From: an uncultured Bacteroidales bacterium
Lineage (GTDB): Bacteria; Bacteroidota; Bacteroidia; Bacteroidales; Bacteroidaceae
Length of the DNA: 64,000 bases
Assembly: GCA_902774335.1 (NCBI GenBank)
Contig: CACYHW010000011.1
Location: forward strand, 96,841 to 160,840
Reading direction: 5' to 3'
Both the position numbers and the translations under genes were made by a program. Below, piece after piece: positions 28,037 through 37,806 of the stretch. The first letter of the stretch is position 1. Each line of letters starts with the position of its first letter. Below the pieces are notes generated by a model. The model was not told the origin of the DNA, did not search any database, and saw only the letters and a program-made list of their open reading frames with translations.

Positions 28037-29787
28037 TATTGTGTCAAAGCAACGAGAGCCTGGGAGATATTGATAATAAAGTCACCCATGGTTTCCAGCT
28101 CCTGAATAAGGTCAAAGTAATAAACGCCTGCCGCGTAATCATATGATTTGACCTCCATGTTCTTGAGGTGCTCCTCACGTAGCGCATCACGCATGACGTT
28201 TATGGCATCCTCGGCGGTATAGGCGTTTGAAATGTCAGTTACGTTAGCCAGAGAAAGATTGGTATTCATGACTTCATAGGCGTTCTGCATGGTGTCAAGC
28301 ATCTCAGCTATACGCTTGCGCATAAGGTCGTTGAATACCTTGCCGTGGTCGCGTTTACGCTGCAGCAGACGTGAAATGGCCTCACCTGAATCACCCAGAG
28401 ACTCCATCTCGCCTATAATCTTGAAATAGGCCTTGACCTGCATGCGTGCCTGGTCCGATATCTCATTCTGGCTCACCTGGTTAAGGTATGTGGCAATCTC
28501 AAATTCAATGCGGTCCGTAATCTCTTCATACTTGACCAGCTTGTCGCGGAAATCATCGAATTTGTCGGTCTCAGACTCCTGAATGGCCTGACGTACATAT
28601 CCGAATCCCTTTTCGCATATCTCACCAAAGTGGTTTATCTCCTTGCGTGCCTCGGTTATGGACAACTCGGCCAGGTTGGCGTTAGCCTTGCCTATATAAA
28701 CCAGATGGAATACCTCTTTCTCCTCTTCCTTGTTGGGAACCATCTTCATAACCAGTTTTTCCAACTGAGGTATGAACCATACCAGGATAAGGGTTGTGAT
28801 GATGTTGAACAGAGAGTGAACTATAGCAACGCTGTACGGCAGACTGCTTGCAAGGCTTGTCTGAGCCTGCAGGGCATCACCTGTAAGACCGGTCTGTGAC
28901 AACAGTGTAAAATCACACGTCAGGGGATTGGGGAATCCCAGAGCCTCAACGATATAGGCATTCAGTTGCATGTATGGCCTGAACAGCGCAATTACCAGTA
29001 TCGAACCGAACAGGTTGAATACCAGGTGTGCACGGGCCGTACGCTTTGAACTGATGTTTGTGGATGTAGCAGCCAGGTTTGAAGTGATTGTGGTACCGAT
29101 GTTCTCACCCAGGATGAACGCTACGGCATTAGGGAAGGTAATCACACCGCAGGCCAGAAGCAACATTGTGATACTTGTTGCGGCGGCCGATGACTGCAGG
29201 CAGAAGGTCATCACAGCACCGATGATAATGAACAGCACTGTGCTCAGCCCCATATCGGTTATAGGAGCAAGGAAATTACGTACACCCTCGCTTGAGAGCA
29301 GCGGATATGATGTATCCTTAAGCATGCTCAGGCCTAGGAACAGGAATGCAAATCCTATCAGGAACGAGCCGAAATCCTTGGTTTTCTGTTTCTTGAAGAA
29401 TGATGAGAGTACAAATCCCACGAATATCAGCGGGATGGCAATAGCACCAAGGCTGAATGATCCGTCCATCGAAACGGCAAACAGCCAAGCAGTTACCGTA
29501 GTACCGATGTTTGCACCCATGATGACGCCGATTGCACTGCGCAAAGTCATAAGACCGGCGTTCACAAAGCTTACCAGCATAAGTGTCGTTGCGGTCGATG
29601 ACTGCACCAGTACGGTCACTAAAAAACCGGTAAAAAGGCATTTACCGGTGTTCGAAGTCATCTTTTCAATAAAGGAACGCAGGCCCTTACCTGCAAATCT
29701 CTGAAGGCTGCTGCTCATGAGGTTCATTCCGAAAAGGAACAACGCCAAACAGCCTAACATCTTGAGAATCTGATAAAAAATATCCAC
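28036..29787 (-). CDS. Na+/phosphate cotransporter with PhoU-like domain
   Basis: Inner-membrane protein of 583 residues. The two inverted Na_Pi_cotrans repeats show the paired signatures QSSTATTLM with GANIGTTVTAW and QSSAAATSI with GENIGTTITSN. The C-terminal third (after VPNKEEEKEV, about residue 350) is a soluble helical PhoU-like domain. This is the NptA/YjbB class, which imports or exports phosphate with sodium. The start is a GTG at 29787; no ATG is available, and a TACCTTTG box lies at 29822-29815. The stop comes from a repeat shared with the converging AsmA gene. Confidence 0.93.
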   Translation of the reverse strand: MDIFYQILKMLGCLALFLFGMNLMSSSLQRFAGKGLRSFIEKMTSNTGKCLFTGFLVTVLVQSSTATTLMLVSFVNAGLMTLRSAIGVIMGANIGTTVTAWLFAVSMDGSFSLGAIAIPLIFVGFVLSSFFKKQKTKDFGSFLIGFAFLFLGLSMLKDTSYPLLSSEGVRNFLAPITDMGLSTVLFIIIGAVMTFCLQSSAAATSITMLLLACGVITFPNAVAFILGENIGTTITSNLAATSTNISSKRTARAHLVFNLFGSILVIALFRPYMQLNAYIVEALGFPNPLTCDFTLLSQTGLTGDALQAQTSLASSLPYSVAIVHSLFNIITTLILVWFIPQLEKLVMKMVPNKEEEKEVFHLVYIGKANANLAELSITEARKEINHFGEICEKGFGYVRQAIQESETDKFDDFRDKLVKYEEITDRIEFEIATYLNQVSQNEISDQARMQVKAYFKIIGEMESLGDSGEAISRLLQRKRDHGKVFNDLMRKRIAEMLDTMQNAYEVMNTNLSLANVTDISNAYTAEDAINVMRDALREEHLKNMEVKSYDYAAGVYYFDLIQELETMGDFIINISQALVALTQ

Positions 29788-29814
29788 TTCTAAACCTCTT
29801 GTGTGTTATCGGTA

Positions 29815-29822
29815 CAAAGGTA
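29815..29822 (-). promoter_or_regulatory. -7 box of the Na/Pi transporter gene
   Basis: TACCTTTG on the minus strand, 27 bases before the GTG start. It lies just past the stop codon of the upstream hydrolase gene, so the transporter has its own promoter. Confidence 0.5.
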
Positions 29823-29837
29823 ATAATATTTCAATTA

Positions 29838-30599
29838 TTACAAATTTTCAAGCACAAGTCCATCGTATGCAAACTGAACATGCTCCGGGAACTTGGGGTT
29901 CATGATTGCATGCATGCCTGCGCGGTGGCTCATATGCACGAAATAGGTCTCACGGGCCCCTACTTTCTCCGCAAACAGCACGGCCTGACGTACGTTCTGG
30001 TGAGTGGGATGCTCCTTGGTATGCAAGGCGTTGACCACAAGAGTCTCAGTGCCTTCAAGCAACTTGAAAGACTCATCGTCCATGCTCTTCATATCGGTAA
30101 TGTATGTCAGGTTTCCGATTCTGAAACCCAGAATGGGCAGGTTGCCGTGCATTACGCGTATGGGCAGTATCTCCAGATCACCCACCCTGAACCTTTTACC
30201 CGGCTCAATCTCACACAGTTCCATATGAGGCACGCGGGGATTGATATTTTGGTTGAAACAATACGGCATACTCTGCACGATATGACCTATCACGTTCTTC
30301 TCGGCATAGATGGGAATGGTGGTCGTTGTGCAGTAAGGACGCAGGTCGTCCAGACCTCCTATATGGTCGTAGTGCTCGTGTGTAACAATCACAGCGTCAA
30401 GCTGTTCGATGCCAGCTCTTAAAGCCTGCTGACGGAAGTCCGGACCGCAGTCAATGATGATTTTGGTGCTGTCCGTTTCAATCAGGGCCGATGTGCGCAG
30501 ACGCTTGTCGCGGGGATCCGTCGACATGCATGTCTGGCAGTGGCAGCGCATCTCAGGTACGCCAATCGAAGTTCCGGTTCCAAGGAAAGTCAGTTTCAT
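29838..30599 (-). CDS. Metallo-beta-lactamase-fold hydrolase (PhnP-like)
   Basis: A 253-residue cytoplasmic metallohydrolase. The MBL signature THEHYDHIGG (near residue 74) carries the two-metal site, with further ligands in DCGPDFRQ, ALHTKEHPTHQ and YFVHMSH. An extra cysteine/histidine cluster at the N terminus (MRCHCQTCMS) matches the structural zinc site of the PhnP group, which act as phosphodiesterases on cyclic phosphates. There is no phn operon here, so the true substrate is unknown. Its ATG overlaps the murB stop by 4 bases. Confidence 0.9.
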   Translation of the reverse strand: MKLTFLGTGTSIGVPEMRCHCQTCMSTDPRDKRLRTSALIETDSTKIIIDCGPDFRQQALRAGIEQLDAVIVTHEHYDHIGGLDDLRPYCTTTTIPIYAEKNVIGHIVQSMPYCFNQNINPRVPHMELCEIEPGKRFRVGDLEILPIRVMHGNLPILGFRIGNLTYITDMKSMDDESFKLLEGTETLVVNALHTKEHPTHQNVRQAVLFAEKVGARETYFVHMSHRAGMHAIMNPKFPEHVQFAYDGLVLENL

Positions 30600-31594
30600 A
30601 TATAGTTCACCTCGGTCGAGAGGGATATTCCGAATTTCTGTTTTACATCCTCGATAATGGTGTCGGCCAGGCGCTTTACATCGGCCCCTGTGGCACCGCC
30701 CTTGTTCACCAGTACCAGCGCCTGCTTGTCATAAACGGCTGCGGGGCCCAGTGAGCGGCCTTTCCAGCCCGATTTCTCAATCAGCCAGCCTGCGGGAACC
30801 TTTACGCCGCCCGGTGCGGGATATGAGGGAACATCGGGATAGTTACTCCTTATTATATTGAACTCCTGCTCAGATATTACAGGGTTCATAAAGAAGCTGC
30901 CGGCATTGCCAAGAACCTTGGGATCAGGCAGTTTGCTCTCGCGTATGGATATCACGGCCTGCCTTATGTTGGCCAGTGTGGGACCGCCCAGGCGCTCCAC
31001 CTCCTGCCCCAACGCACCGTATCCCAACTTGGGCTGCGCAACCTTGGAGAGCGAGAATATAACGTATGCAACGGCGTACTGACCCCTTAGTTCATTCTTG
31101 AAAATGCTCTGGCGGTATGCATAGTTGCACTCCTTATTGCTGAAATCGCGCTCGCTTCCGTCGGCCAGGCAAATGGTCTGGACGGTGTCTATAACGTCCT
31201 TTGCTTCAACTCCGTAGGCGCCTATGTTCTGGACTGCGCTGGCTCCCACCTCACCGGGAATGGCCGAGAGGTTCTCCACGCCCCAGAATCCGTTAATGGA
31301 GCACCAAGCCACAAAATCATCCCAAACCACACCTGCGCCCACCTTGACGTGGACATCCTTATCGGTGCTGGCAATTATGTCTATTGATGAGATGGTTGAG
31401 TGCAGGACGGTGCCTTTAAAGTCGCCCATGAACAGCAGGTTACTGCCGCCGCCTATCATCAGAATGGGCTTACTGATATCGAGTAATGCGTTTTTGAGCT
31501 CATCGGTCGATGCCCAGTCAATCAGGCTGTCAGCCCTGACATCCATACCGAATGTGTTCCTGTCCGCAAGTGAACAATTGTCTCTTACTGTCAT
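30596..31594 (-). CDS. murB: UDP-N-acetylenolpyruvoylglucosamine reductase
   Basis: FAD enzyme that reduces enolpyruvyl-UDP-GlcNAc to UDP-MurNAc in peptidoglycan synthesis. The 332-residue protein is a type I (E. coli-like) MurB with NTFGMDV near the start, the FAD loop IGGGSNLLFM, GVENLSAIPGEVGASAVQNI, the type I YAYRQSIFK loop, and the proton-donor serine in NAGSFFMNP. The TATTTTTG box ends only 4 bases before the ATG, so the mRNA is probably leaderless or nearly so. It is followed by the MBL hydrolase in an overlapping operon. Confidence 0.97.
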   Translation of the reverse strand: MTVRDNCSLADRNTFGMDVRADSLIDWASTDELKNALLDISKPILMIGGGSNLLFMGDFKGTVLHSTISSIDIIASTDKDVHVKVGAGVVWDDFVAWCSINGFWGVENLSAIPGEVGASAVQNIGAYGVEAKDVIDTVQTICLADGSERDFSNKECNYAYRQSIFKNELRGQYAVAYVIFSLSKVAQPKLGYGALGQEVERLGGPTLANIRQAVISIRESKLPDPKVLGNAGSFFMNPVISEQEFNIIRSNYPDVPSYPAPGGVKVPAGWLIEKSGWKGRSLGPAAVYDKQALVLVNKGGATGADVKRLADTIIEDVKQKFGISLSTEVNYI

Positions 31595-31598
31595 GCTG

Positions 31599-31647
31599 CA
31601 AAAATACTCATTCTAGTTGGTGTTCCACTCATTTTTTGCTAATTTTG
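31599..31647. promoter_or_regulatory. Divergent murB/pheS promoters
   Basis: Minus strand: TATTTTTG at 31606-31599, then CAGC and the murB ATG. Plus strand: TTGG (31617-31620), 19 bases, TAATTTTG (31640-31647), 23 bases before the pheS ATG. The two core promoters overlap and may compete. Confidence 0.65.
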
Positions 31648-31670
31648 CACTCCGAAAAACAGTAACCGCG

Positions 31671-32690
31671 ATGTTAGAGAAAATTGAACAGTTAATCGCC
31701 GAGATAAACGGACTCAAGGTAGAGTCAGCCGAGCAGCTGGAGGCCCTGAGACTCAAGTATTTAAGCAAGAAAGGCGCCATCAATGACCTTATGGCCGATT
31801 TCCGTAACGTTCCCAACGACCAGAAGCGTGAGATCGGACAGAAGCTCAACGAGCTCAAGAATCTTGCCCAGGATAAGATCAACAGCCTCAAGGAGGCCTT
31901 TGAGGCCAAGAAAGCCGTTGACGAGAAGCCTGACCTGACCCGTACCGCCTATCCTGTTGAACTTGGAACCCGCCACCCGCTGAACATTGTCAAGAACGAG
32001 ATTATCGAGATATTCTCACGCTTAGGCTTTGTTTTGGCCGATGGTCCCGAGGTTGAGGATGACTGGCACGTATTCTCAGCCATGAACTTTGCCGAGGATC
32101 ACCCCGCACGCGATATGCAGGACACCTTTTTTGTGGAGGCTCATCCCGACATCATCCTGCGTACCCACACATCGTCCGTTCAGAGCCGCGTTATGGAGGT
32201 TTCAGAGCCGCCTATCCGCATCATCTGCCCGGGCCGTGTATACCGTAACGAGGCCATCAGCTATCGCGCACACTGTTTCTTCCACCAGGTTGAGGCCCTC
32301 TACGTTGACAAGAACGTAAGCTTTACCGACCTCAAGCAGGTTCTGCTCTACTTTGCACAGCAGATGTTCGGTCCCGACACCAAGATCCGTCTGCGTCCCA
32401 GCTACTTCCCCTTCACCGAGCCTTCGGCCGAGATGGATATCAGCTGCAACATTTGCGGCGGTAAGGGTTGCCCCTTCTGCAAGGGTACCGGTTGGGTTGA
32501 GATCCTGGGTTGCGGTATGGTGCACCCCAACGTGCTGGAGCTCAACGGCATAAACAGCAAGGAATACACCGGTTTCGCCCTGGGTATGGGTATAGAGCGT
32601 ATAACCAACCTCAAATACCAGGTTAAGGACCTGCGCATGTTCTCCGAGAACGATATCCGCTTCCTCAAGGAGTTTGAGGCAGCCAACTGA
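31671..32690 (+). CDS. pheS: Phenylalanyl-tRNA synthetase alpha subunit
   Basis: Catalytic subunit of the heterotetrameric enzyme. From ATG 31671 the protein has 339 residues: an N-terminal coiled coil (MLEKIEQLIAEINGLKVESA), then the class II core with RTHTSSVQSRVM, motif 2 (GRVYRNEAISYRAHCFFHQV) and the C-terminal GFALGMGIERITNLKY. The 18-codon upstream extension overlaps the promoter and is excluded. A four-cysteine element, CNICGGKGCPFCKGTGW, is visible in the core and is known in several bacterial PheS lineages. nth follows after 15 bases. pheT is not in the window. Confidence 0.97.
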   Translation: MLEKIEQLIAEINGLKVESAEQLEALRLKYLSKKGAINDLMADFRNVPNDQKREIGQKLNELKNLAQDKINSLKEAFEAKKAVDEKPDLTRTAYPVELGTRHPLNIVKNEIIEIFSRLGFVLADGPEVEDDWHVFSAMNFAEDHPARDMQDTFFVEAHPDIILRTHTSSVQSRVMEVSEPPIRIICPGRVYRNEAISYRAHCFFHQVEALYVDKNVSFTDLKQVLLYFAQQMFGPDTKIRLRPSYFPFTEPSAEMDISCNICGGKGCPFCKGTGWVEILGCGMVHPNVLELNGINSKEYTGFALGMGIERITNLKYQVKDLRMFSENDIRFLKEFEAAN

Positions 32691-32705
32691 TAAGGTAACA
32701 TCCCT

Positions 32706-33341
32706 ATGAAAAAGAGGGAGTTATATGAAATATGCAGCCAAAGGCTTGAGCAGGCATATCCTGCGGCGGCCACCGAGCTGCATTTTTCGTCTCCGTACCA
32801 GCTGCTTGTGGCAGTCATGCTCTCGGCGCAGTGCACCGACAAGCGTGTCAATATGGTTACTCCCGCCCTTTTTGATGCCTTCCCCACAGTACGGGATCTG
32901 GCTGCCGCCACACCCGAGCAGGTGTTTCCGTTTGTAAAAAGTGTTTCATATCCCAATGCCAAGTCTGAGCATCTTGTGGCTATGGCACGTCAGGTGTGCG
33001 AACGTTTTGACGGTGTGATTCCGTCGCAGATGGACAGCCTTACGTCGCTTCCCGGTGTAGGCCGAAAGACCGCCAACGTTATGCTGGCAGTGGCTTTTGG
33101 AGGTCAGGCCATGCCTGTGGACACTCATGTATTCCGCTTGAGCCGTCGCATAGGGCTTGTTCCGGAAAGATGCTCCACTCCGCTCAGCGTTGAAAAGGAA
33201 CTTGTAAAATACTTTCCCAAGGACCGCCTGTCCGATGCACATCACTGGCTCATACTCCACGGCCGTTACGTCTGTACCGCCCGCGCCCCCAAGTGCGCAG
33301 CATGCTGTCTGAACGACATTTGCCGCAGTAGCAATTATTAA
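32706..33341 (+). CDS. nth: Endonuclease III
   Basis: Base-excision-repair glycosylase and AP lyase for oxidised pyrimidines. The 211-residue protein has the helix-hairpin-helix LPGVGRKTANVM with catalytic Lys121, catalytic Asp139 in PVDTHVFR, and the [4Fe-4S] pattern C-x6-C-x2-C-x5-C at the C terminus (CTARAPKCAACCLNDIC). All key residues are intact. It follows pheS in the same direction and is probably co-transcribed. Confidence 0.97.
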   Translation: MKKRELYEICSQRLEQAYPAAATELHFSSPYQLLVAVMLSAQCTDKRVNMVTPALFDAFPTVRDLAAATPEQVFPFVKSVSYPNAKSEHLVAMARQVCERFDGVIPSQMDSLTSLPGVGRKTANVMLAVAFGGQAMPVDTHVFRLSRRIGLVPERCSTPLSVEKELVKYFPKDRLSDAHHWLILHGRYVCTARAPKCAACCLNDICRSSNY

Positions 33342-33401
33342 TAATAATTGATGCCCGAATGGGCTTGTTTTGAGCGGATTTGTGTAATTTTGCAGCCAAT
33401 T

Positions 33402-34238
33402 ATGAACTCAATGGAACAGAAAGATATATTTGAAAGCATCAGAGACGTCAAGAAGGCTCTGCAGAAAGCTGATAAATACATTCCCAAAGTTGAGGAGCGT
33501 TCAATCGACCGTGCCGAGATAAAAGAGGCCGTCAAACTATTCCGTCATGTGGTGTTCGGCAACTTTTTCGGTGCCCTTGACCTCTCCACTTCACTGAGCC
33601 GCCTTTATTCCATCCTGTCACACCAGATAGGTTATATCGGCCGCATATTCCATGAGCCCCTGCCTTGCTGTGCCGAGGATATGGCGCAGCAGTTCATCGA
33701 GAGCATTCCCGAACTTCGCCGTCTGCTCGGAACCGATGTCAAGGCCATCTTTGACGGCGATCCCGCAGCCGTAAGCCACGAAGAGGTCATCCTGTGCTAT
33801 CCCTCACTGGTAGCCATGATACACTACCGTATGGCTCACCGTCTGCTTGAGATAGGCGTACCCATCCTGCCCCGCGTCATAACCGAACTTGCCCACTCGC
33901 TCACCGGAATCGACATTCATCCGGGTGCCCGTATCGGTGAGTTTTTCAGCATTGACCACGGAACAGGCGTCGTTATTGGCGAGACTGCAATCATCGGCAA
34001 TCATGTGCAACTCTATCAGGGAGTTACGCTTGGTGCCAAGAGCTTCAAGTTCGATGAGAACGGCAATCCCATCAACATTCCGCGTCACCCCATCATCGAG
34101 GACAACGTGGTCATCTACTCCAATACATCGGTGCTGGGTCGCATAACCATCGGCCACGACTCGATTATCGGAGGTAACGTCTGGCTTACACAGGACCTTC
34201 CGCCCTACTCCAAATTCTTCCAGAATAGAGAGAAATAA
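33402..34238 (+). CDS. cysE: Serine O-acetyltransferase
   Basis: Makes O-acetylserine for cysteine synthesis. From ATG 33402 the protein is 278 residues (a second ATG, 33411, is three codons on). The N-terminal helical domain leads into the left-handed beta-helix of hexapeptide repeats (HPGARIGEFFSIDHGTGVVI; GNHVQLYQGVTLGAKSF), with the catalytic Asp-His pair in that stretch. It is of the EpsC type common in Bacteroidota. The TAATTTTG box at 33385-33392 leaves a very short leader. The upstream in-frame GTG/ATG extension is not conserved-looking and is excluded. Confidence 0.93.
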   Translation: MNSMEQKDIFESIRDVKKALQKADKYIPKVEERSIDRAEIKEAVKLFRHVVFGNFFGALDLSTSLSRLYSILSHQIGYIGRIFHEPLPCCAEDMAQQFIESIPELRRLLGTDVKAIFDGDPAAVSHEEVILCYPSLVAMIHYRMAHRLLEIGVPILPRVITELAHSLTGIDIHPGARIGEFFSIDHGTGVVIGETAIIGNHVQLYQGVTLGAKSFKFDENGNPINIPRHPIIEDNVVIYSNTSVLGRITIGHDSIIGGNVWLTQDLPPYSKFFQNREK

Positions 34239-34310
34239 TGGAACGGAAATGGCAGAAAAAGAGTAATTTTGCGAATCAGAATTAACAACAACTACTAAAC
34301 AACTGATATT

Positions 34311-35561
34311 ATGACAATTGACAAATTCAACTTCGCCGGAAAGAAGACTTTCGTGCGCGTTGACTTCAACGTTCCCGTTGATGAGAACTTCAACATCACC
34401 GATGATACCCGTATCGTCGCTGCTATGCCTACCCTCAAGAAGATTATCGCCGATGGCGGTCGTCTTATCATCGCTTCACACATGGGTCGTCCCAAGAAGA
34501 ACCCGGATCCCAAGTACTCACTCAAGTACATCCTCAAGCATGTATCAGAGTGCCTTGGTGTAGATGTTAAGTTCGCTGAGGACTGCGCTAAGGCTCAGGA
34601 GCAGGTTGCCGCTCTCAAGGACGGTGAGGCTCTGCTGCTCGAGAACGTTCGTTTCTATGCCGAGGAAGAGGGCAAGCCCCGTGGCATCGAGAAGGAGGAT
34701 CCCGCATATGATGCTGCCAAGAAGGAACTCAAGGCCGCTCAGAAGGAATTTGCCAAGACTCTCGCTTCATACGCCGACGTTTATGTAAACGACGCATTCG
34801 GTACCGCTCACCGTAAGCACGCTACCACAGCTGTTATGGCTGACTTCTTCGACGCTGACCACAAGATGTTCGGCTACCTCATGGAGAAGGAGGTTGTAGC
34901 TGTCGAGAAGGTGCTCAACAACTCAGTTAAGCCTGTAACCGCTATCATCGGTGGTTCAAAGGTTTCTTCTAAGATCACCATCATCGAGAACCTGCTTCAG
35001 AAGGTTGACAACCTGGTTATCATCGGCGGTATGGCTTACACCTTCGTTCTTGCCAAGGGCGGTAAGGTTGGTAACTCACTCTGCGAGCCCGATCAGGTAG
35101 ACGTTGCTCTGGCTGTTCTCAAGAAGGCCGAGGAGCTGGGCGTTAAGATTGTCCTCCCCGTAGACTGCCTTGCAGCCGATAACTTCGACAACAACGCCAA
35201 CACTCAGGTTGTTGACAACAACAACGTACCCGACGGTTGGGAAGGTATGGATATAGGTCCCAAGTCAGCTGCTCTGATGGCTGGTGTTATCGAGTCATCC
35301 AAGACCATCCTCTGGAACGGTCCTGCCGGTGTATTCGAGTTCAGCAACTTCCAGGCCGGTACCAAGGCTATCGCTACTGCCGTTGCCAACGCAACTGCCA
35401 AGAACGGTGCTTTCTCACTCGTTGGTGGCGGTGACTCTGTAAGCGCTGTCAAGCAGTTCGGTTTTGCCGATAAGGTATCATACGTATCAACCGGTGGCGG
35501 TGCTCTGCTCGAGGCTATCGAGGGTAAGGTTCTGCCGGGTATCGCTGCAATCAAGGGATAA
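34311..35561 (+). CDS. pgk: Phosphoglycerate kinase
   Basis: Glycolytic kinase interconverting 1,3-bisphosphoglycerate and 3-phosphoglycerate with ATP formation. The 416 residues show [20 protein letters not shown] at the start, SHMGRPK, the [11 protein letters not shown] insertion typical of the phylum, [22 protein letters not shown] and the nucleotide-site [10 protein letters not shown] near the C terminus. Codon choice is strongly biased, as expected for a highly expressed gene. TAATTTTG at 34264-34271 is a likely -7 box, giving a leader of about 40 bases. A strong terminator follows. Confidence 0.98.
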   Translation: MTIDKFNFAGKKTFVRVDFNVPVDENFNITDDTRIVAAMPTLKKIIADGGRLIIASHMGRPKKNPDPKYSLKYILKHVSECLGVDVKFAEDCAKAQEQVAALKDGEALLLENVRFYAEEEGKPRGIEKEDPAYDAAKKELKAAQKEFAKTLASYADVYVNDAFGTAHRKHATTAVMADFFDADHKMFGYLMEKEVVAVEKVLNNSVKPVTAIIGGSKVSSKITIIENLLQKVDNLVIIGGMAYTFVLAKGGKVGNSLCEPDQVDVALAVLKKAEELGVKIVLPVDCLAADNFDNNANTQVVDNNNVPDGWEGMDIGPKSAALMAGVIESSKTILWNGPAGVFEFSNFQAGTKAIATAVANATAKNGAFSLVGGGDSVSAVKQFGFADKVSYVSTGGGALLEAIEGKVLPGIAAIKG

Positions 35562-35601
35562 TAAGTATCGCTTAATCCGCGAATTATTCGTATATTTGAA
35601 A

Positions 35602-35635
35602 CCGCTGGAGTTATTCTCCGGCGGTTTTCTTTTTA
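35602..35635 (+). terminator. pgk terminator
   Basis: Stem CCGCtGGAG/CTCCgGCGG with a five-base loop followed by TTTTCTTTTTA, 41 bases past the pgk stop and 11 bases before the next ATG. Confidence 0.85.
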
Positions 35636-35645
35636 CTATCGCAAT

Positions 35646-37778
35646 ATGACAGCTGATGAGGATTTGAAAAGGCGTGCTGCACAGATCAAGGAGATGCTCT
35701 TGGGTTCACGCCTAAGGGAGGCTCTGGAGCAGATTCAGGTGCAGATGGCGGGCGTATCGGACTGGTCGGTCAACTCCAGGTTCGAGGATATAGACCGCTC
35801 CTACCGTTACATGCTCCAGTACTTTGGCCAGGGCTCGCCCGACGAGCACCGTGCCGATGTCTATCATCAGCTTGTACGCCGTGCCCTCCAGCTCAACGAC
35901 GATGTGCTCCAGGCGCGTCTGCAGGGCGAGTCAATGCTGCTCTACTACCAGCATCTGCGCTCTACCCAGACCCGTACCGAGAACATCGAGGGAATACGCC
36001 TGGCGCTGGAATCCTTTATCGAGACCAAGGATACCGCAGCCCATGAGCGCATGCTGGGGCTCCTGTTCGACCTTATCTGGACAAACGGCCAGTGGAGTAC
36101 GCAGGATTCAGCCTCACTGCAGGAACTCATTGATTCACCTCTAGTTATGGAGGATGATTCGGCCCTTGCAGTCAGTGCCGTCACCCTGTCGCTTCTGGAG
36201 CGCTTTGATCCGCTCAAGTGCCTGTTCCTGTGTCAGGCGGCACAGAATCTGAGCATGACGGTCTCCATACGCGCCCTGACAGGCCTTTCCGTCACTCTGA
36301 TAGGCTATAGCGACATCCTGCCCTTCTATCCCGAAATCAAGGACCGCATCACCCTGCTCTCCGACGAGCCGGGCATCAGCGAGCGCATGCTCAAGGTCCA
36401 GATGGCTCTCCTGCTGTGCCGCGAGACCAAGGAGATAGACCGCCGTATGCGCGAGGAAATCATCCCCACAATGCTGCGTAACCCCAAATTGGGCGACCTG
36501 ATGCGCGAGGAACTGGAGCGTGACGGCGCCAGCCCCGACTGGGCCGACTGGATAGAGCGCAGCGACGTCAAGGACAAGCTCATGCAGATGACCGAACTCC
36601 AGATGGAGGGGGCCGATGTCTATATGGGCACCTTCTCACACCTTAAGAACTACCCCTTCTTCCGCGAGATACACAACTGGTTCCGCATATTCAGCATGGA
36701 CCAGCCCGACGTATCGCGCAGCCTGGGCGACATGTTTCTGCGTTCAGTAGTAGGCAAATCCATGCTCACCAACGGAACGTTCTGTAATTCAGATAAATAC
36801 TCATTTGCGCTCACCTTCTCGCAGATACCTCAGGATCAGCGAGACATGATTATGGGCCAGATTGACGGACATGTCCAGGAGGAGATGGAGGAGTCGGCCA
36901 GCAGCGCCGTGCCCGCATCGGCGCAGGAGAACATCGCAGCCCGTCAGTACGCTCAGGACCTGTACCGTTTCTTTAATCTGTTCTCGCGCCGGCACGAGTT
37001 CCGCAATCCTTTCGATAACGGTCTTAACCTGTTATCGGACAATATATTATCCATTCTTGTTAAAGCCGATGAGTCCGTCAAGACAATAGCCGCATGGCTG
37101 CTTGGCAAGGACTACTTTGACGAGGCCGTACAGGCATACAGGCTCATGGAGGAGAACGCCAATCCCTACTCCGCCGACTACCGCTTCTATCAGCAGATGG
37201 GTTACGCACAGCAGCGCATTCAGCAGTATGACGACGCTCTGGAGTCTTACCGCCGTGCCGACATACTCCAGTCCGACAACGGCTGGACCTTGCGTCACAT
37301 GGCTCAGTGTCTGCGCCTGACATCCCGTCCGGCCGATGCGCTGGAGCTGCTCCTGCAGGCCGAAAAACGTGATTCTGAGAACCTGTCGCTGCAGATCCAG
37401 ATAGGTGACTGCCTGGTGGACCTCAAGAGGTACGATGATGCCCTGACGCGCTTCTTCAAGGTGGATTACCTCAAGCCCGACTATCCCAAGGCCTGGCGTG
37501 CCATAGCCTGGTGCGCACTTCTGGCCGGCCGTATGGACAAGTCCATCGAGTACTACGACAAGCTTATGAAAGCCCGCCCAACAGGCAACGACAGCCTCAA
37601 CGCAGGTCACGCCTATCTGGTATCCGGAAATATCCAGCATGCCGTAGCCCTGTACCGTCAGAGCCGTAAAATACTGGGCGCCGAGGCTTTTGAGGCCGAG
37701 TTCGAGAAGGACCGTCCCATACTTATCGGCCGTGGAATTCAGGAGCAGGATATCCCGCTTATACTTGACCTTATTTGA
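35646..37778 (+). CDS. Tetratricopeptide-repeat protein
   Basis: A 710-residue protein without a signal peptide or membrane segment. The N-terminal 450 residues are helical and unrecognised. TPR units are clear from about residue 480 on: FDEAVQAYRLMEENANPYSA, YDDALESYRRADILQSDNGW and YDDALTRFFKVDYLKPDYPK, plus MDKSIEYYDKLMKARPTGN. It is probably a cytoplasmic scaffold, and the partner is unknown. It starts just after the pgk terminator, with a TATATTTG box at 35591-35598 overlapping that region. Confidence 0.8.
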   Translation: MTADEDLKRRAAQIKEMLLGSRLREALEQIQVQMAGVSDWSVNSRFEDIDRSYRYMLQYFGQGSPDEHRADVYHQLVRRALQLNDDVLQARLQGESMLLYYQHLRSTQTRTENIEGIRLALESFIETKDTAAHERMLGLLFDLIWTNGQWSTQDSASLQELIDSPLVMEDDSALAVSAVTLSLLERFDPLKCLFLCQAAQNLSMTVSIRALTGLSVTLIGYSDILPFYPEIKDRITLLSDEPGISERMLKVQMALLLCRETKEIDRRMREEIIPTMLRNPKLGDLMREELERDGASPDWADWIERSDVKDKLMQMTELQMEGADVYMGTFSHLKNYPFFREIHNWFRIFSMDQPDVSRSLGDMFLRSVVGKSMLTNGTFCNSDKYSFALTFSQIPQDQRDMIMGQIDGHVQEEMEESASSAVPASAQENIAARQYAQDLYRFFNLFSRRHEFRNPFDNGLNLLSDNILSILVKADESVKTIAAWLLGKDYFDEAVQAYRLMEENANPYSADYRFYQQMGYAQQRIQQYDDALESYRRADILQSDNGWTLRHMAQCLRLTSRPADALELLLQAEKRDSENLSLQIQIGDCLVDLKRYDDALTRFFKVDYLKPDYPKAWRAIAWCALLAGRMDKSIEYYDKLMKARPTGNDSLNAGHAYLVSGNIQHAVALYRQSRKILGAEAFEAEFEKDRPILIGRGIQEQDIPLILDLI

Positions 37779-37806
37779 TTAACCATTAATCCAACAATAC
37801 ATTATT

